Shown: positions 9,167 to 18,661, counted from the stretch's first letter. The stretch: DNA of 64,000 bases from Nocardiopsis eucommiae (GCA_018388625.1 CP074402.1:62001-126000); one strand, 5' to 3'. Notes: generated from the sequence alone by a model not told the origin. Numbers and translations are program-made.

Positions 9167-9717
9167 CTAGTTCGAGCTCGGGTTCTGGGTCTGGTCCGTC
9201 TGGATCGGCCAGCTCATCCGGACCACCGTGCCCGACTCCTCGGGTTCGATGCTGACCTCGTCAGCGAGGCCGGTGATCACCGCCAGGCCGAGGCCGGGGA
9301 GAAACCGGAGATCCCGCCGGGAGGGGTGTCCTCTCCGTCGAGGAAGAGGCCGTCGAGCAACGGCTCCAGGTGGGTCGTCTCCTCGGTGTCCTTCGCGGGG
9401 GCACGGTCGGAGACGACCACCTCGAACCGTCGTGTCGCGCTCCCGTTGGAGTGCGGCGTCGGGTTCGGGGCGTCGGCCCGGGGGTCCGTCACCGGATCGG
9501 GTCCGCTGCCGTCGATCAGCTGGAGCAGGATCGGCTCTGTGGGGCAGTGCAGCTTGTGCGCCGCGACCGCCCGTGAACAGGCCTCACCGACCGCCAGCCT
9601 GATCTCGTCGATCGCGGAGGCGGCGATACCCGCCCGACGTGCGACGGTCGCGGCCATGAGCCGGGCCGTGCGCACGTGGGCCGGGAGCGCGCTGATCGTG
9701 AGCGTGATGGTTGCCAT
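9167..9717 (-). CDS. RsbW/SpoIIAB-like anti-sigma factor ATPase next to bldG (one inferred frameshift)
   Basis: GHKL-fold kinase/anti-sigma factor, the counterpart of SCO3548. N-box residues are seen in IDEIRLAVGEACSRAVAAH. The C-terminal G-box region is recovered only after one added base near 9309-9320: the broken frame ends FSPASAWR, whereas the repaired one reads LPGLGLAVITGLADEVSIEP and stops at the TAG at 9167-9169. The region between them contains a Pro/Gly-rich insert (GPDPVTDPRADAPNPTPH). It lies 13 bp downstream of bldG on the same strand. By family logic it binds a sigma factor and phosphorylates BldG; the partner sigma factor is not identifiable here. Confidence 0.82.
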
Positions 9718-9730
9718 CGCTCGCTCTGGG

Positions 9731-10078
9731 TTACTTCGACGAACGCTTGTCGATGGCTTCCTGCACCGAGCTGTGGATACCGAACACCTTGGTCAGTCCG
9801 GTGATCCGGAAGATCTTCAGAATCCGCTCCTGGGTGCAGACCAGGTCCAGCGTCCCGTCGTGGGCACGGACCCGCTTCAACCCGCCCACAAGCACACCGA
9901 GGCCCGTCGAGTCCAGGAACTCCACCTTCTCCATGTTCACCACGAGGTGGAAGTTGCCCTTGTTGACCAGGTCGATCAGCAGCTCGCGGAGCCGGGGCGC
10001 GGTATAGACATCGATCTCACCCTCAACGACGACGATCTCGGTGTCGCCCTCGGTGTAGTGATCAAGCTTCAAATCCAC
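9731..10078 (-). CDS. bldG: BldG anti-anti-sigma factor
   Basis: A 115-residue STAS-domain protein. The phosphorylatable serine is Ser57 in [16 protein letters not shown], matching the residue known to be phosphorylated in Streptomyces BldG. The N-terminal half [19 protein letters not shown] is typical of SpoIIAA-like antagonists. In Streptomyces, bldG is required for aerial growth and antibiotic production and acts by sequestering anti-sigma factors, including the product of the adjacent gene. The upstream region contains CGCGAAATATCGCG, a small dyad, in the divergent promoter space shared with the helicase gene. Confidence 0.93.
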   Translation of the reverse strand: MDLKLDHYTEGDTEIVVVEGEIDVYTAPRLRELLIDLVNKGNFHLVVNMEKVEFLDSTGLGVLVGGLKRVRAHDGTLDLVCTQERILKIFRITGLTKVFGIHSSVQEAIDKRSSK

Positions 10079-10311
10079 AAGTCCTCCAGCGCCGAACCGC
10101 GAAATATCGCGAAGTATCTCTGCCGGGCGTTACCCCACCAGCACGCATTCAACCACGGGTGTCGCGAATGTCCGTCCGTCATGCACGGAAAAACGGCGAC
10201 CCCGCGCCACTCCTACCCCGGATGTCACACTGAAACCGACGTCGAGCGGTGCCCCGCGTCTCGGAACGAGGGCCCACGACTCGTGAACGTGTCCAGTGAG
10301 GAGGGGACTCG

Positions 10312-12601
10312 ATGAGGCGATCGGAGCCCGCGCTCCCCGGTGTGTGGCGTGACGACACCCGATACCCGCAGGTCACCCATATCGAGCATGTGGCCCGCAA
10401 CGCGGGAGTGAGTGGGGACTGGCCGGACTGGACAGGCCCCCACCTGGTCGAACGACTGGCCGAACGGGGGATCACGGGTCCGTGGTCCCACCAGGCAGCC
10501 GCCGCCGACCTCGCACGCTCGGGCCGTGATGTGATCATAGCCACGGGTACAGCCTCGGGGAAGTCGCTTGGCTTCCTTATGCCCGCTGTGGACGCGATTG
10601 ACTCAGGCGGGACAGTGCTCTACCTCTCTCCTACGAAAGCGCTTTCCCAGGACCAGCTCAGATGGATTACGGACCTGGGACTTTCGGCCATGCGCGCGGC
10701 CGTCTACGACGGCGACACCACACCCGAGGAACGCTCCTGGGTGCGCGAGCACGGGAACTACGTCCTGACCAATCCGGACATGCTCCACCACGGCATCCTG
10801 CCCCGGCACGGGGCGTGGTCAAGGTTCCTGCGGCGGCTCCGCTACGTGGTGATCGACGAGGCGCACCGGTACCGGGGGTCTTCGGCTCGCACGTGGCCCA
10901 GATCCTGCGGCGTCTGCGCAGGGTGTGCGCCCGCTACCGTTCGGAGCCGGTGTTCGTGCTGGCCTCGGCCACCTCGGGCTCACCCGCCGAGAGCGCGACC
11001 CGGCTGACCGGGGTCCCGGTCACCGCCGTGAGCGAGGACGGCTCGCCCCGGCCCGGGATGTCCGTGGCCCTGGTCGAGCCCGAGCTCACCGACCTCACCG
11101 GCGAGAACGGAGCCCCGGTGCGCCGCACCGCGCCCTCCCAGGCCGCCGAGATGCTGGTCGACCTGGTCCGGGACGGAGTCAGGACGCTGGTCTTCGTGCG
11201 TTCGCGCCAGGGGGCCGAGGTGGTCGCGATGAACGCCCAGCGGATGCTCACCGAGAACGGCGAGCACGATCTGGCAGGGCGGGTCGCGGCGTACCGGGGC
11301 GGGTACCTGGCGAGCGAGCGGCGTGAACTGGAGGAGGCCCTGCGCACGGGGAGCTCCTCGGTCTGGCCAGCACGAACGCCCTGGAACTGGGTGTGGACAT
11401 CAGCGGGCTGGACGCCGTGCTCATCGCCGGTTGGCCGGGCACGCTCGCGTCCCTGTGGCAGCAGGCGGGCCGGGCCGGACGGCGCGGTGAGGACGCCCTG
11501 GCGGTCTTCATCGCGCGGGACGACCCCCTGGACACCTACCTGGCCCACCACCCGGAGGCCATTTTCGGCCGTTCGGTGGAGGCCACCGTCCTCGATCCGG
11601 AAAACCCGCACATCCTCGGCCCGCACCTGTGCGCGGCCGCCCAGGAGCTCCCGATCACGCGGGAGGACCTCGCCCTGTTCGGTGAGTCCACCGAGGGCCA
11701 ACTCGCGGAACTCGTGGACCGGGGACTGCTGAGGAAGCGCCCCAGGGGCTGGTTCTGGACGAGTCACGAACGGGCAAGTGACCTGGCCGATATTCGGGGC
11801 GCGGGCGGGCCGCCGGTCCAGATCGTCGACACCGCCAGCGGGCTGCTGCTCGGGGAGATCGACGAGGCGGCCGCGCACGGCACCGTCCACACGGGGGCGG
11901 TCTACCTCCACCGGGGCGCCACCTACCTGGTCGACGACCTCGACCTGGACGAGGGCGTGGCCCTGGTGCACGCCGCCGAACCGCCCTACAGCACCTGGGC
12001 GCGGGACACCACGGACATCTCCGTGCGGTCGGTGCTCCGCGAGGAGACCTGGCCCAGCGGGGCGTCGGTCTGCTTCGGGGAGGTCGAGGTGGTCCGGCAG
12101 GTGGTGGGCTTCCTCAAACGGGACGTGCGCACCGGCTCGGTCCTGGGGGAGCAGTCCCTGGAGATGCCCGAGCGCACCCTCCAGACCCGCGCGGTGTGGT
12201 GGACGCTGCCCCGCGAGGGCGAGGACCGGCTGCGCGGGGAGGACGTCCCCCTCCTCGGCGCCGCGCACGCCGCCGAGCACGCGGCGATCGGCCTGCTGCC
12301 CCTGCTCGCCACCTGCGACCGTTGGGACATCGGCGGGGTGTCCACCGCCGTGCACGCGGACACGGGGAAGCTGACGGTCTTCGTCTACGACGGCTACGAG
12401 GGCGGCGCCGGGTTCGCGGAACGCGGCCACGCGGCGGCCCGCGAGTGGCTCACCGCCACCCGCGCGGCGATCGCGGACTGCGAGTGCGAACAGGGCTGCC
12501 CCTCGTGCATCCAGTCGCCGAAGTGCGGGACCGGTAACGAGCCCCTGAGCAAGTCCGGGGCCCTCCGCCTCCTCGACGAGGTCCTGGGCGCCGGGAGCTG
12601 A
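10312..12601 (+). CDS. DEAD/DEAH-box helicase with DUF1998 zinc domain (two inferred frameshifts)
   Basis: Large superfamily 2 helicase of the Hrq1/YprA type. Motif I is ATGTASGKS, motif Ia YLSPTKAL, motif II VIDEAHRYRG, motif III LASATSGSPAE and motif VI QQAGRAGRRGE. The C-terminal cysteines CECEQGCPSCIQSPKCG form the four-Cys DUF1998 zinc site. The frame breaks twice: after DEAHRYRG at the G run 10874-10878 and after EEALRTG at 11348-11351. One added G at each gives YRGVFGSHVAQ and TGELLGLASTNALELG, making a continuous protein of about 763 residues. It diverges from bldG, as in Streptomyces (SCO3550). Likely role: DNA repair or 3'-5' unwinding. Confidence 0.9.
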
Positions 12602-12704
12602 GTTGTCCACAGGCCGGGGACGACGCCTTCCCCTCCGCCGGACGGCACCGCACTCTGGAAGGACCGGGCGGAACCCACTCCTCCCGGACCACCCGGGAGG
12701 CCCG

Positions 12705-12878
12705 ATGTTCTCTTTTCCGACGTCCACCCTCGACCGCGGCATGAGCACCGCCGAGTACGCGGTCGGCACGATCGCCGCCGTCGCCATCGCGGGGGTGCTC
12801 TACCTCATCGCCACCAGCGAACCCGTCTCGGCCGCGCTCACCACGGTGTTCGTCGATGCCCTCCAGCCCCGCCACTGA
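12705..12878 (+). CDS. DUF4244 Flp-pilin-like small protein
   Basis: A 57-residue protein. After a short basic/polar N-terminus it carries the pilin-like signature GMSTAEYAVGTIAAVAIAGVLY, that is G/S-T-A-E-Y-A-x-G followed by one hydrophobic helix, then a short polar tail ending at the TGA. Actinobacterial DUF4244 proteins sit in Tad loci and are thought to be the major Flp-type pilin, processed by prepilin peptidase before the Glu. No prepilin peptidase gene is visible in the window. Its 3' end overlaps the TadE gene by 23 bp in another frame. Confidence 0.85.
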   Translation: MFSFPTSTLDRGMSTAEYAVGTIAAVAIAGVLYLIATSEPVSAALTTVFVDALQPRH

Positions 12879-13215
12879 CCGCGGCTCCGTGACGATGGAG
12901 GCCGCCATGCTGCTTCCCACCCTCATGCTCGTGCTGGCCGTCGCCCTCGGCGGGATCGCCGCCGCCGAGGCCCGACTCTCCTGTGCCGACGCGGCCCGGA
13001 TCGGGGCCCGGGCCCTGGCCCGTGGGGAACCGCCCGAACGGGCCCGGTCCCTGGCCCTGTCGGCCGCGCCGGAGGGGGCCGGCGTGGAGTTCTCCGAAGG
13101 AGACGGCACGGCCCGGGTCACCGTCAGAGCCGAACTCCGGATCGGTCCGCTCCGAGCCCCGCCGATCAGCGTCGGCGCCGACGCCGCGGTCCCCCTGGAA
13201 GCGCACGGGCGGTGA
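12856..13215 (+). CDS. TadE-family pseudopilin
   Basis: A 119-residue protein with a short polar leader, then DRGSVTMEAAMLLPTLMLVLAVALGG. The Glu and the following single hydrophobic helix fit the TadE prepilin-like pattern (S/T-x-E-x-A). The rest is a small extracytoplasmic beta-rich domain with a lone Cys. It starts inside the DUF4244 gene and ends in a GTGA overlap with the next TadE-like gene, so the three are translationally coupled. Role: minor pilin or assembly factor of the Tad pilus. Confidence 0.82.
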   Translation: MPSSPATDRGSVTMEAAMLLPTLMLVLAVALGGIAAAEARLSCADAARIGARALARGEPPERARSLALSAAPEGAGVEFSEGDGTARVTVRAELRIGPLRAPPISVGADAAVPLEAHGR

Positions 13216-13655
13216 GCCGGGGTCCCGCGGCGGCCCCGGAGGTTCCCGGCCCGATGGGACGTTCGCCCGCCCCGGGGCCTGCTCCGCGCGGACGGGGACC
13301 GGGGGCGCCGGGTTCGGCGGACGCGGGCTCCGCGACGGTCTGGTGGATCTCGCTCAGTCTCGTCCTCTGGTTCCTGGTCCACGCCGTGCTGCTCACCTCG
13401 ACGGCACGCCTGGACCGGGGCCGGGCGGCGACCGCCGCCGACCTCGCCGCCCTCGCGGCGGCGGCCCGCGTGCACGAGGGAGCGGACGCCGCCTGCGCGG
13501 TGGCCCGACGGACCGCCGAGGCCAACGGGGCGGATCTCGACACCTGTGACCTGGACGGCCTCACCGTCGAGGTGACGGTGTCCCGCACCGCCTCGTCCCT
13601 GCCCCACGAGGTCATCGCCCGTTCCCGAGCCGGACCCGTCCACCATCCCGAGTGA
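13212..13655 (+). CDS. TadE-like secretion/helicase-neighbourhood protein
   Basis: A 147-residue protein beginning with a Pro/Gly/Ala-rich leader of about 35 residues, then GSATVWWISLSLVLWFLVHAVLL, a single membrane helix with a pilin-like Gly-Ser-Ala-Thr N-cap. The Ala-rich segment RAATAADLAALAAAARV matches the actinobacterial TadE-like family found next to TadE and the helicase (the DNA-translocation neighbourhood family). Start and stop are set by the GTGA overlap and the TGA at 13653. Its last 35 bases are part of a tandem repeat that continues downstream. Confidence 0.78.
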   Translation: MSRGPAAAPEVPGPMGRSPAPGPAPRGRGPGAPGSADAGSATVWWISLSLVLWFLVHAVLLTSTARLDRGRAATAADLAALAAAARVHEGADAACAVARRTAEANGADLDTCDLDGLTVEVTVSRTASSLPHEVIARSRAGPVHHPE

Positions 13656-13795
13656 GCCGACCGCCGGGCCGGTCCTTAGGGCTCGCCGCCCGTTTCCGAG
13701 CTGACCCGTCCACCGTCCCGAGTGAGCCGACCGCCCGCCGGGCCGGTCCTTAGGGCTCGCCGCCCGTCCCGAGCCGGACCCGTCCCCGAGTGACG
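13621..13795 (+). repeat. 71-73 bp imperfect tandem repeat overlapping the TadE-like 3' end
   Basis: A unit starting GTTCCCGAGCCGGACCCGTC at 13621 recurs at 13692 (GTTTCCGAGCTGACCCGTCC) and, partially, at 13765 (GTCCCGAGCCGGACCCGTCC). Each full unit ends in GGCCGGTCCTTAGGGCTCGC. The first copy includes the end of the TadE-like gene, so a piece of coding end was duplicated into the spacer. There are about 2.4 copies. Confidence 0.9.
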
Positions 13796-14335
13796 CGACC
13801 GCCGCCGGTGGGGCAGGTGTGGTCCTGCCCCCGTGAAGTCGGCTCACCACGCCCCGGCGGGGGACGGGTGTGCGCGGTCGTCACGGTCGAGGTGGGAGGG
13901 CTCGGGCCCCGCCGGGTGATCGGGTCCGGCCTGGACGTGACTTCGGTGACCGGGCCGGCGCCCGGTTCGATGCCCGGCCTCGCCCGAGGGCTCAGGGCGA
14001 GGCCGGTTCCTCCGTCCCGGGCCTTCGGCGGGGGACGGGGCCGCTCCAGGTCCCGTCGGTCCTGTCGGTCCCGGGGGAGCTCGTGGTGCGCGCGGCCCCA
14101 ACCTCCCAGGTGGGCGGGTCCCGACGGGTACCCTTCCACCGCCAGTGAAGGGCGGGACTCCAGTGATGGATAGCCCTCCAGTGACGGGGCGGGCTTCCGG
14201 TGATGGGCAACCCTCCGGTGACGGGCAGGCCTCCTGTGACCCGGGTCATGTACGGGTCCGCAAGAAAAGTCTCCTCCCGACCGAACACACACCCCTCCAC
14301 AGACATAGACGGGTGAGAGAACGGGAGGAACGCCG
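13656..14335. other. Gene-poor spacer between TadE-like and ECF sigma genes
   Basis: 680 bp without a convincing coding region. It holds copies two and three of the 71-73 bp repeat (to 13795), a GC-rich middle stretch and the 18-bp array at 14141-14248. Downstream of the array is a less GC-rich segment (CGGGTCATGTACGGGTCCGC, then AAGAAAAGTC) that is the likely ECF promoter region. Confidence 0.6.
14141..14248 (+). repeat. Six-copy 18-bp tandem array upstream of the ECF sigma gene
   Basis: Six consecutive units of exactly 18 bp begin at 14141, 14159, 14177, 14195, 14213 and 14231. The consensus is about TCC(A/G)GTGA(T/C)GGGNNNNNC, and the GTGA core is present in all six. The array ends 88 bp before the sigma-factor start codon. 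Constant period with drifting sequence suggests a repeated protein-binding site, though slippage alone is possible. Confidence 0.85.
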
Positions 14336-14899
14336 ATGCGAGAAGGCCGGGCCGGAGACGAACACTCCGACCGACGCGACTTCAACGACATGTTCGAAGA
14401 GCACTACGACGCGGTCTACCGCTACGCGCGACGGCGTGTGGGGCCCGACCAGGCCGATGACGTCGCCTCGGAGGCATTCGTCGTGGCCTGGCGGCGTCGG
14501 GGGCGCGTGCCCCCGGGGCAGGAACTGCCCTGGCTCTACGCCTGCGCCCGCCGGATCGGGCTCGCCCACATGCGCACGGCGCGACGGCAGGGGCTGATCG
14601 CCGAATCGCTCGGGCGTGAGTCCGGCGCGCCCCACCACGACGACGCCGACCAGTTCCTCGACCGTGCCGGTGCCCTCGTGGCACTGGCCCGGCTGACGGA
14701 GGTCGAACGCGAACTCGTGATGCTCGTGACCTGGGAGGGGCTCGACTGCCGCCAGGCGGCGAAGGTCGTCGGCTGCACCCACGTCACCGCTCGCGGGCGT
14801 CTGCACCGGGCTCGAAGGAAACTCACCGCGTACATGAAGGAAGACGCCCCCGCACCCGCTCGGGTCCGCGTCCTGAAGGAGGCCCCGTGGACGACCTGA
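14336..14899 (+). CDS. ECF RNA polymerase sigma factor
   Basis: A 187-residue sigma-70 family protein. Region 2 covers about residues 18-85 (FEEHYDAVYRYARRRVGPDQADDVASEAF, with RRR and the D-x-A-D-D-V-A-S/Q-E-A/T-F core). Region 4 covers about 115-170 (LTEVERELVMLVTWEGLDCRQAAKVVGCTHVTARGRLHRARRKL). The gene overlaps the next gene by 13 bp, the usual sigma/anti-sigma-type arrangement. An ATG follows GGGAGGAACGCC. It lies between the two halves of the Tad locus; whether it controls them is inference. Confidence 0.93.
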   Translation: MREGRAGDEHSDRRDFNDMFEEHYDAVYRYARRRVGPDQADDVASEAFVVAWRRRGRVPPGQELPWLYACARRIGLAHMRTARRQGLIAESLGRESGAPHHDDADQFLDRAGALVALARLTEVERELVMLVTWEGLDCRQAAKVVGCTHVTARGRLHRARRKLTAYMKEDAPAPARVRVLKEAPWTT

Positions 14900-15962
14900 C
14901 CGCCCTGCGCAACGCGTTCGAGGGCACCGACCCCGCCAAGGACGCGCGCCCCACCCCCGAGTCCCGACAGCGGGCGCGTCTCGACGCCATCGCGAAACTG
15001 GAGGAAGAGAAGACCATGGCCCGTCCCCTGTGGAAGCGCGTCCCCGTCCTGGCCGCCGGTGCGGCCACCGCCGCCCTCGCCGTCGGCGCCGGAGTGATCA
15101 TCCTGCCCGGCGACGACCCCACGGGCATCCCCTCGCCTACGCCGCGCAGCCCGAACCCATCGAGGTGAACGGAGGCGCGCCGGTCGACGGCACCGAACCG
15201 CTGACCGCACTGGCCGATGTCACCGAGGCGCGCGGCGCGGCTCCGGGTGAGGGCGACGTCGCCTTCGTGTCCACCACCGGCACGCAGCTCCACCTGCTCA
15301 CCGCCAACGCCGGTGACGAGGACCCCGACGAGACGTACGGCTACCGGTTCGTCCCCTATGACTGGACCGGCTGGGAGGACCCGAAGGGCAACACCCGCCT
15401 GGACACCGAGCCGAAGCCCCCGCTGGAGACCGGGGGCGAGGAGGCCGACCACGAGTGGTTCCTGGAGCAGGGGAGCGAGTCACACGAGGACACCCTGCAC
15501 GAGAGCCTGGTCTGGCCCGCAGAACTGCCCACCGACACGGACGGCATGCTGGAGGTGCTCGCGGACTTCGGTGAGGGACCGCTCGACGAGACCCTGCCCG
15601 CAGTGGCCAACGCGGCGGACAGACTCTACGAGTCACGCCCGCTGTCCGGCGCGGAGGAGGCGGCGGTCCAGCGGGTGCTCGCGGAGGTCGCGGACGTGAC
15701 CTATCTGGGCACCGCCACCGACACCCTGAACCGTGAGGGCGAGCTGTTCTCCTTCACTGTCGAGGACGAGGGACGCGTGTCCGAGGTCCGGTACATGTAC
15801 GACGCCGAGGACGGCGCGCTGCTCTACCGCGACACCACCGTGCTGGAGCAGGACCCCGACTACGGCGACGCCGCCGACTTCGGGCTGGAGTACCCGCTCC
15901 TCACCGAGCAGGTCGGCTTCGTGTGGTCGGGCTGGGTCAGCGAGATCGGTCAGCGCCCCTGA
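14887..15962 (+). CDS. CU044_5270-like membrane protein paired with the ECF sigma (one inferred frameshift)
   Basis: From the GTG at 14887, inside the sigma gene, the protein has an N-terminal cytoplasmic stretch, one membrane helix (PVLAAGAATAALAVGAGVII, about residues 49-68) and a large extracytoplasmic domain. The frame terminates early after TGIPSPTPRS; one added C in 15129-15132 gives IPLAYAAQPEPIEVNG and runs to the TGA at 15960-15962 (about 358 residues). The domain is of the type annotated CU044_5270, which co-occurs with ECF sigma genes and probably serves as anti-sigma or signal receptor. No zinc anti-sigma HxxxCxxC motif is seen. Confidence 0.75.
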
Positions 15963-15970
15963 CCCGACGC

Positions 15971-16000
15971 GGGGGCGGTGGACCGGGGTCCACCGCCCCC
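15971..16000. terminator. Bidirectional hairpin between ECF operon and Tad operon
   Basis: GGGGGCGGTGGAC and GTCCACCGCCCCC form a perfect 13-bp stem around the loop CGGG. It lies between convergent genes ending at 15962 and 16007. Confidence 0.88.
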
Positions 16001-16006
16001 GTCTCC

Positions 16007-16747
16007 TCAGTGGGAGAGGGCGGCCGACAGGAGTTCGGCCGCCATGGGCACGATGCCGATCAGGACGAAGGCGGGCAGGAAGCACAGGCCCAGCGGGGCG
16101 ACCACCAGAACCCCCAGCCGTTCCACGCGGGCGGTGGCCGCCGACCTCGCCCGGCGCCGGAGGTCCCGCACGTGCCGGTCGAGCAGGTCCGCCACGGGGG
16201 CGCCGGTCTCGGCGGCCCGGGCCAGGTCCGCGCCGACGGCCACCAGGGGCGCGGGCAGCGCCGAGCGCTCCCACGCGAGGGCGGGCTCCGCACCCAGTCT
16301 CAGCTGGTCCCGGACCGCGAACAGCTCCGTGCCGAGGTCGCCGCGTGCCGCTCCGGCCACCGCGCCCAGACACGCCGGGAGCGTGGCCCCGGCCCGGACT
16401 CCCGACGCGAGCAGTCCGATGAGCACGGGGAGGTCGTCGGTGACCGGCAGCCGCGCGGACCGGCGTCGGCCCCGACGGGAGCGCCACCACAGGTGGGCGC
16501 CGACCCCCAGCGCGACCAGCACGCCCGTCCATCCGAGGAGCGCGACCAGCAGCGTCGCGCCTCCGACGAGGGCGACGAGCCGCAGCCACGGCCCCGCTCC
16601 GTGCCCGAGCCCGGTGCCTCGTCCGTGGTCGCCCTCGGGGCGCACGCGGGCGCCGAGGACCTCCCGGAGCACCCGTGGACGGTCCGAACCGCACAGGACC
16701 CACACCGAGCCCGCCGCGAACAGCACCGCCATCACCTCGAAGAACAT
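16007..16747 (-). CDS. tadC: TadC-like type II secretion F-domain protein
   Basis: A 246-residue membrane protein. Two N-terminal helices (MFFEVMAVLFAAGSVWVL and LRLVALVGGATLLVALLGW through LVALGVGAHLWW) are followed by a T2SSF domain LPVLIGLLASGVRAGATLPACLGAV and closed by LGVLVVAPLGLCFLPAFVLIG. It is the inner-membrane platform protein of the Tad/Flp pilus, probably paired with TadB. It is the last gene of the leftward tad operon, ending 7 bp from the shared terminator. Confidence 0.85.
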   Translation of the reverse strand: MFFEVMAVLFAAGSVWVLCGSDRPRVLREVLGARVRPEGDHGRGTGLGHGAGPWLRLVALVGGATLLVALLGWTGVLVALGVGAHLWWRSRRGRRRSARLPVTDDLPVLIGLLASGVRAGATLPACLGAVAGAARGDLGTELFAVRDQLRLGAEPALAWERSALPAPLVAVGADLARAAETGAPVADLLDRHVRDLRRRARSAATARVERLGVLVVAPLGLCFLPAFVLIGIVPMAAELLSAALSH

Positions 16748-16784
16748 GCCTCCTCCTTCCGCGTTCTTCCTCGCCGGACCGGCT

Positions 16785-17459
16785 TCACGCCACCGCTCCC
16801 CGGACCATGCGCAGGGTCCACCAGGCGCCCAGGAGGTCCAGCAGCACCCCGGCCCCCAGACAGAGCAGGCCCACGGGTGTGGTGAACAGGAACACCAGTG
16901 GTGAACCGCCCAGCCCCGCCGACATCGCCATCCCCACCAGCGGCAACCCGGCCAGGACCAGTGCGGTGGTGCGCGGACCGGCGGTTCTGGCCCACACCTC
17001 GCCGCGCTGCTCCTCGCGTTCGGTCAGGCTCTCCGCCAACTCGTCCACCACCCCGGCCAGCCCGGCACCGGTCTCCGCCGCCACCTCCCAGCAGGCGGCG
17101 AGGTAGGCGAGCGCCCACAGGCCCTCCTCCCGTTCGGCGGCTCTGCGGAGTGAGGCCACGTCCGACACCGCGCCGACCACCGGGCCGGTCTCCAGGACCG
17201 CGACCCGCAGCGCCGTCTCCGGGGGCTGCCCGGAGCGGAGCTCGACCGCCATCACCCGGCAGAGCTGGACCACCGCCCACCGTCGTTCCGCCGCCAGGGC
17301 GCGGCGGATGAGCGGCGATGTCGGGCGGAGCCGGGGGAACCGGAGAACCGGGCGCGGGCGCGCGGGCACCAGGGCCGCGATCCGGTACCAGCCCGTGGGC
17401 GCGGACCAGGCCAGAGCGGCGGCCAGCGCGCACACCACCAGGAGGGTCACCGTCGCCAC
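16785..17459 (-). CDS. tadB: TadB-like type II secretion F-domain protein
   Basis: A 224-residue membrane protein with an N-terminal helix (VTLLVVCALAAALAWSA), a cytoplasmic T2SSF segment (LCRVMAVELRSGQPPETALRVAV ... ACWEVAAETGAGLAGVVDELA) and two C-terminal helices (TALVLAGLPLVGMAMSAGL; LVFLFTTPVGLLCLGAGVLL). It starts 13 bp inside the end of tadA and lies 37 bp before tadC. Role: second platform protein of the Tad secretion ATPase complex. Confidence 0.85.
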   Translation of the reverse strand: MATVTLLVVCALAAALAWSAPTGWYRIAALVPARPRPVLRFPRLRPTSPLIRRALAAERRWAVVQLCRVMAVELRSGQPPETALRVAVLETGPVVGAVSDVASLRRAAEREEGLWALAYLAACWEVAAETGAGLAGVVDELAESLTEREEQRGEVWARTAGPRTTALVLAGLPLVGMAMSAGLGGSPLVFLFTTPVGLLCLGAGVLLDLLGAWWTLRMVRGAVA

Positions 17460-18661
17460 CCCCGCCCCAGGCGGGCCGCCACCTCCTCGGCGCCGGGATG
17501 GTCGTGTCTGCGCCCGTCCGCAGTGAAGGAGACCGCCGGCTCGGCCCGCACCAGGCCGGAGTCACCCTGGCGGAGGACCCGGATCTCGGACAGGCGGCGC
17601 CCTCCGTGGTCCCGGACCAGGTGAACCACCAGGACCCCGGTGGCGGCGAGCTGGCTGTGCACCGCGCCACGGCTGAGCCCGGCGGCGCACCCCATGGCCT
17701 CCACCCGGGCGGGCACCTCCTCCGCCCCGTTCGCGTGCAGGGTTCCGGCGCCACCTCGGTGCCCCGTGTTGAGGGCACCCAGCAACGACACGATCTCCGG
17801 GCCGCGCGCCTCACCGACCACGAGCCGGTCCGGTCGCATCCGCAGGCCCTGACGGACCAGCGTCTCCAGGGACACCTCCCCACTGCCCTCGATATTGGCG
17901 GGGCGGGTCTGGAGGCGCACCACGTGCGGGTGCTCGGGGCGGAGCTCGGGGGAGTCCTCCGCGAGCACGATCCGTTCCTCGGGGGCCACCAGGGACAGCA
18001 GTGAGGAGAGCAGCGTGGTCTTCCCCGTTCCGGTCCCGCCGCTGACCAGGAAGGGTTCGCGCCGGGAGACGAGGGCGCGGAGCAGGTCCGCGCCCGAGGC
18101 GGTCAGGGTGCCGCTGGCGGTCAGCGCCCCGAGTCCGAACACCCTCCGTGGCGGGATCCGCAGGGACAGGCAGGCACCCTCGGGGGCGATCGGCGGCAGT
18201 ACCGCGTGCAGCCGGGCGCCGCCGGGAAGGCGGGCGTCCACGTAGGGAGCGGCCGCGTCGAGGCGGCGTCCCGCCTGGAAGGCGAGCCGCTGGGCGAGCC
18301 TGCGGACCTCGTCCTCGGAGGCGAAGCGCACGTCGCGGACCCGGCGCAGCCCCTCCCCGGAGTCGACCCAGACCTGGTCCGGGCCGTTGACCAGCACGTC
18401 GGTGACGTCGGAGGTGAGCAGTTCCTCCAGCGGCCCGGCCCCGGACAGGTCGGCGGCCAGCCGCCTTGTCATCGCCAGCAGTTCCCGGTCGCCCAGGGCG
18501 CCGCCCGCAGAGCGGATCGCGGTGGCGACGTTGGCCGGGGTGACCGGCGCGCCGGAGGCCACGAACCGGTCGCGGACCCGTTCCAGCACGGAGTCCTCGG
18601 CCGGGGGCTCCGTCGTCCGGGCGGGCGCCCGGTGGGTCAGGCGGTCCCAGACGGCGTTCAC
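17447..18661 (-). CDS. tadA: TadA/CpaF secretion ATPase
   Basis: A 404-residue hexameric VirB11/TadA-type ATPase that powers pilus assembly. The N-terminal domain carries LLTSDVTDVLVNGPDQVWVD (the characteristic D-V-L/M-V-N-G). The C-terminal RecA core has Walker A VSGGTGTGKTTLLSS, an Asp box LAEDSPEL, Walker B RPDRLVVGEARGPE and the His box GAGTLHANGAEE. The GTG start overlaps the stop of the upstream ssd gene (GTGA). An out-of-frame longer reading extending to 20038 was discarded because it is antisense-like Arg/Pro-rich sequence. Confidence 0.93.
   Translation of the reverse strand: MNAVWDRLTHRAPARTTEPPAEDSVLERVRDRFVASGAPVTPANVATAIRSAGGALGDRELLAMTRRLAADLSGAGPLEELLTSDVTDVLVNGPDQVWVDSGEGLRRVRDVRFASEDEVRRLAQRLAFQAGRRLDAAAPYVDARLPGGARLHAVLPPIAPEGACLSLRIPPRRVFGLGALTASGTLTASGADLLRALVSRREPFLVSGGTGTGKTTLLSSLLSLVAPEERIVLAEDSPELRPEHPHVVRLQTRPANIEGSGEVSLETLVRQGLRMRPDRLVVGEARGPEIVSLLGALNTGHRGGAGTLHANGAEEVPARVEAMGCAAGLSRGAVHSQLAATGVLVVHLVRDHGGRRLSEIRVLRQGDSGLVRAEPAVSFTADGRRHDHPGAEEVAARLGRGWRR

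Noticed and set aside
13656..14335. A secreted repeat protein encoded by the 18-bp array
   Set aside because: Frames through the array lack ribosome sites and continue as shadow sequence into the sigma gene.
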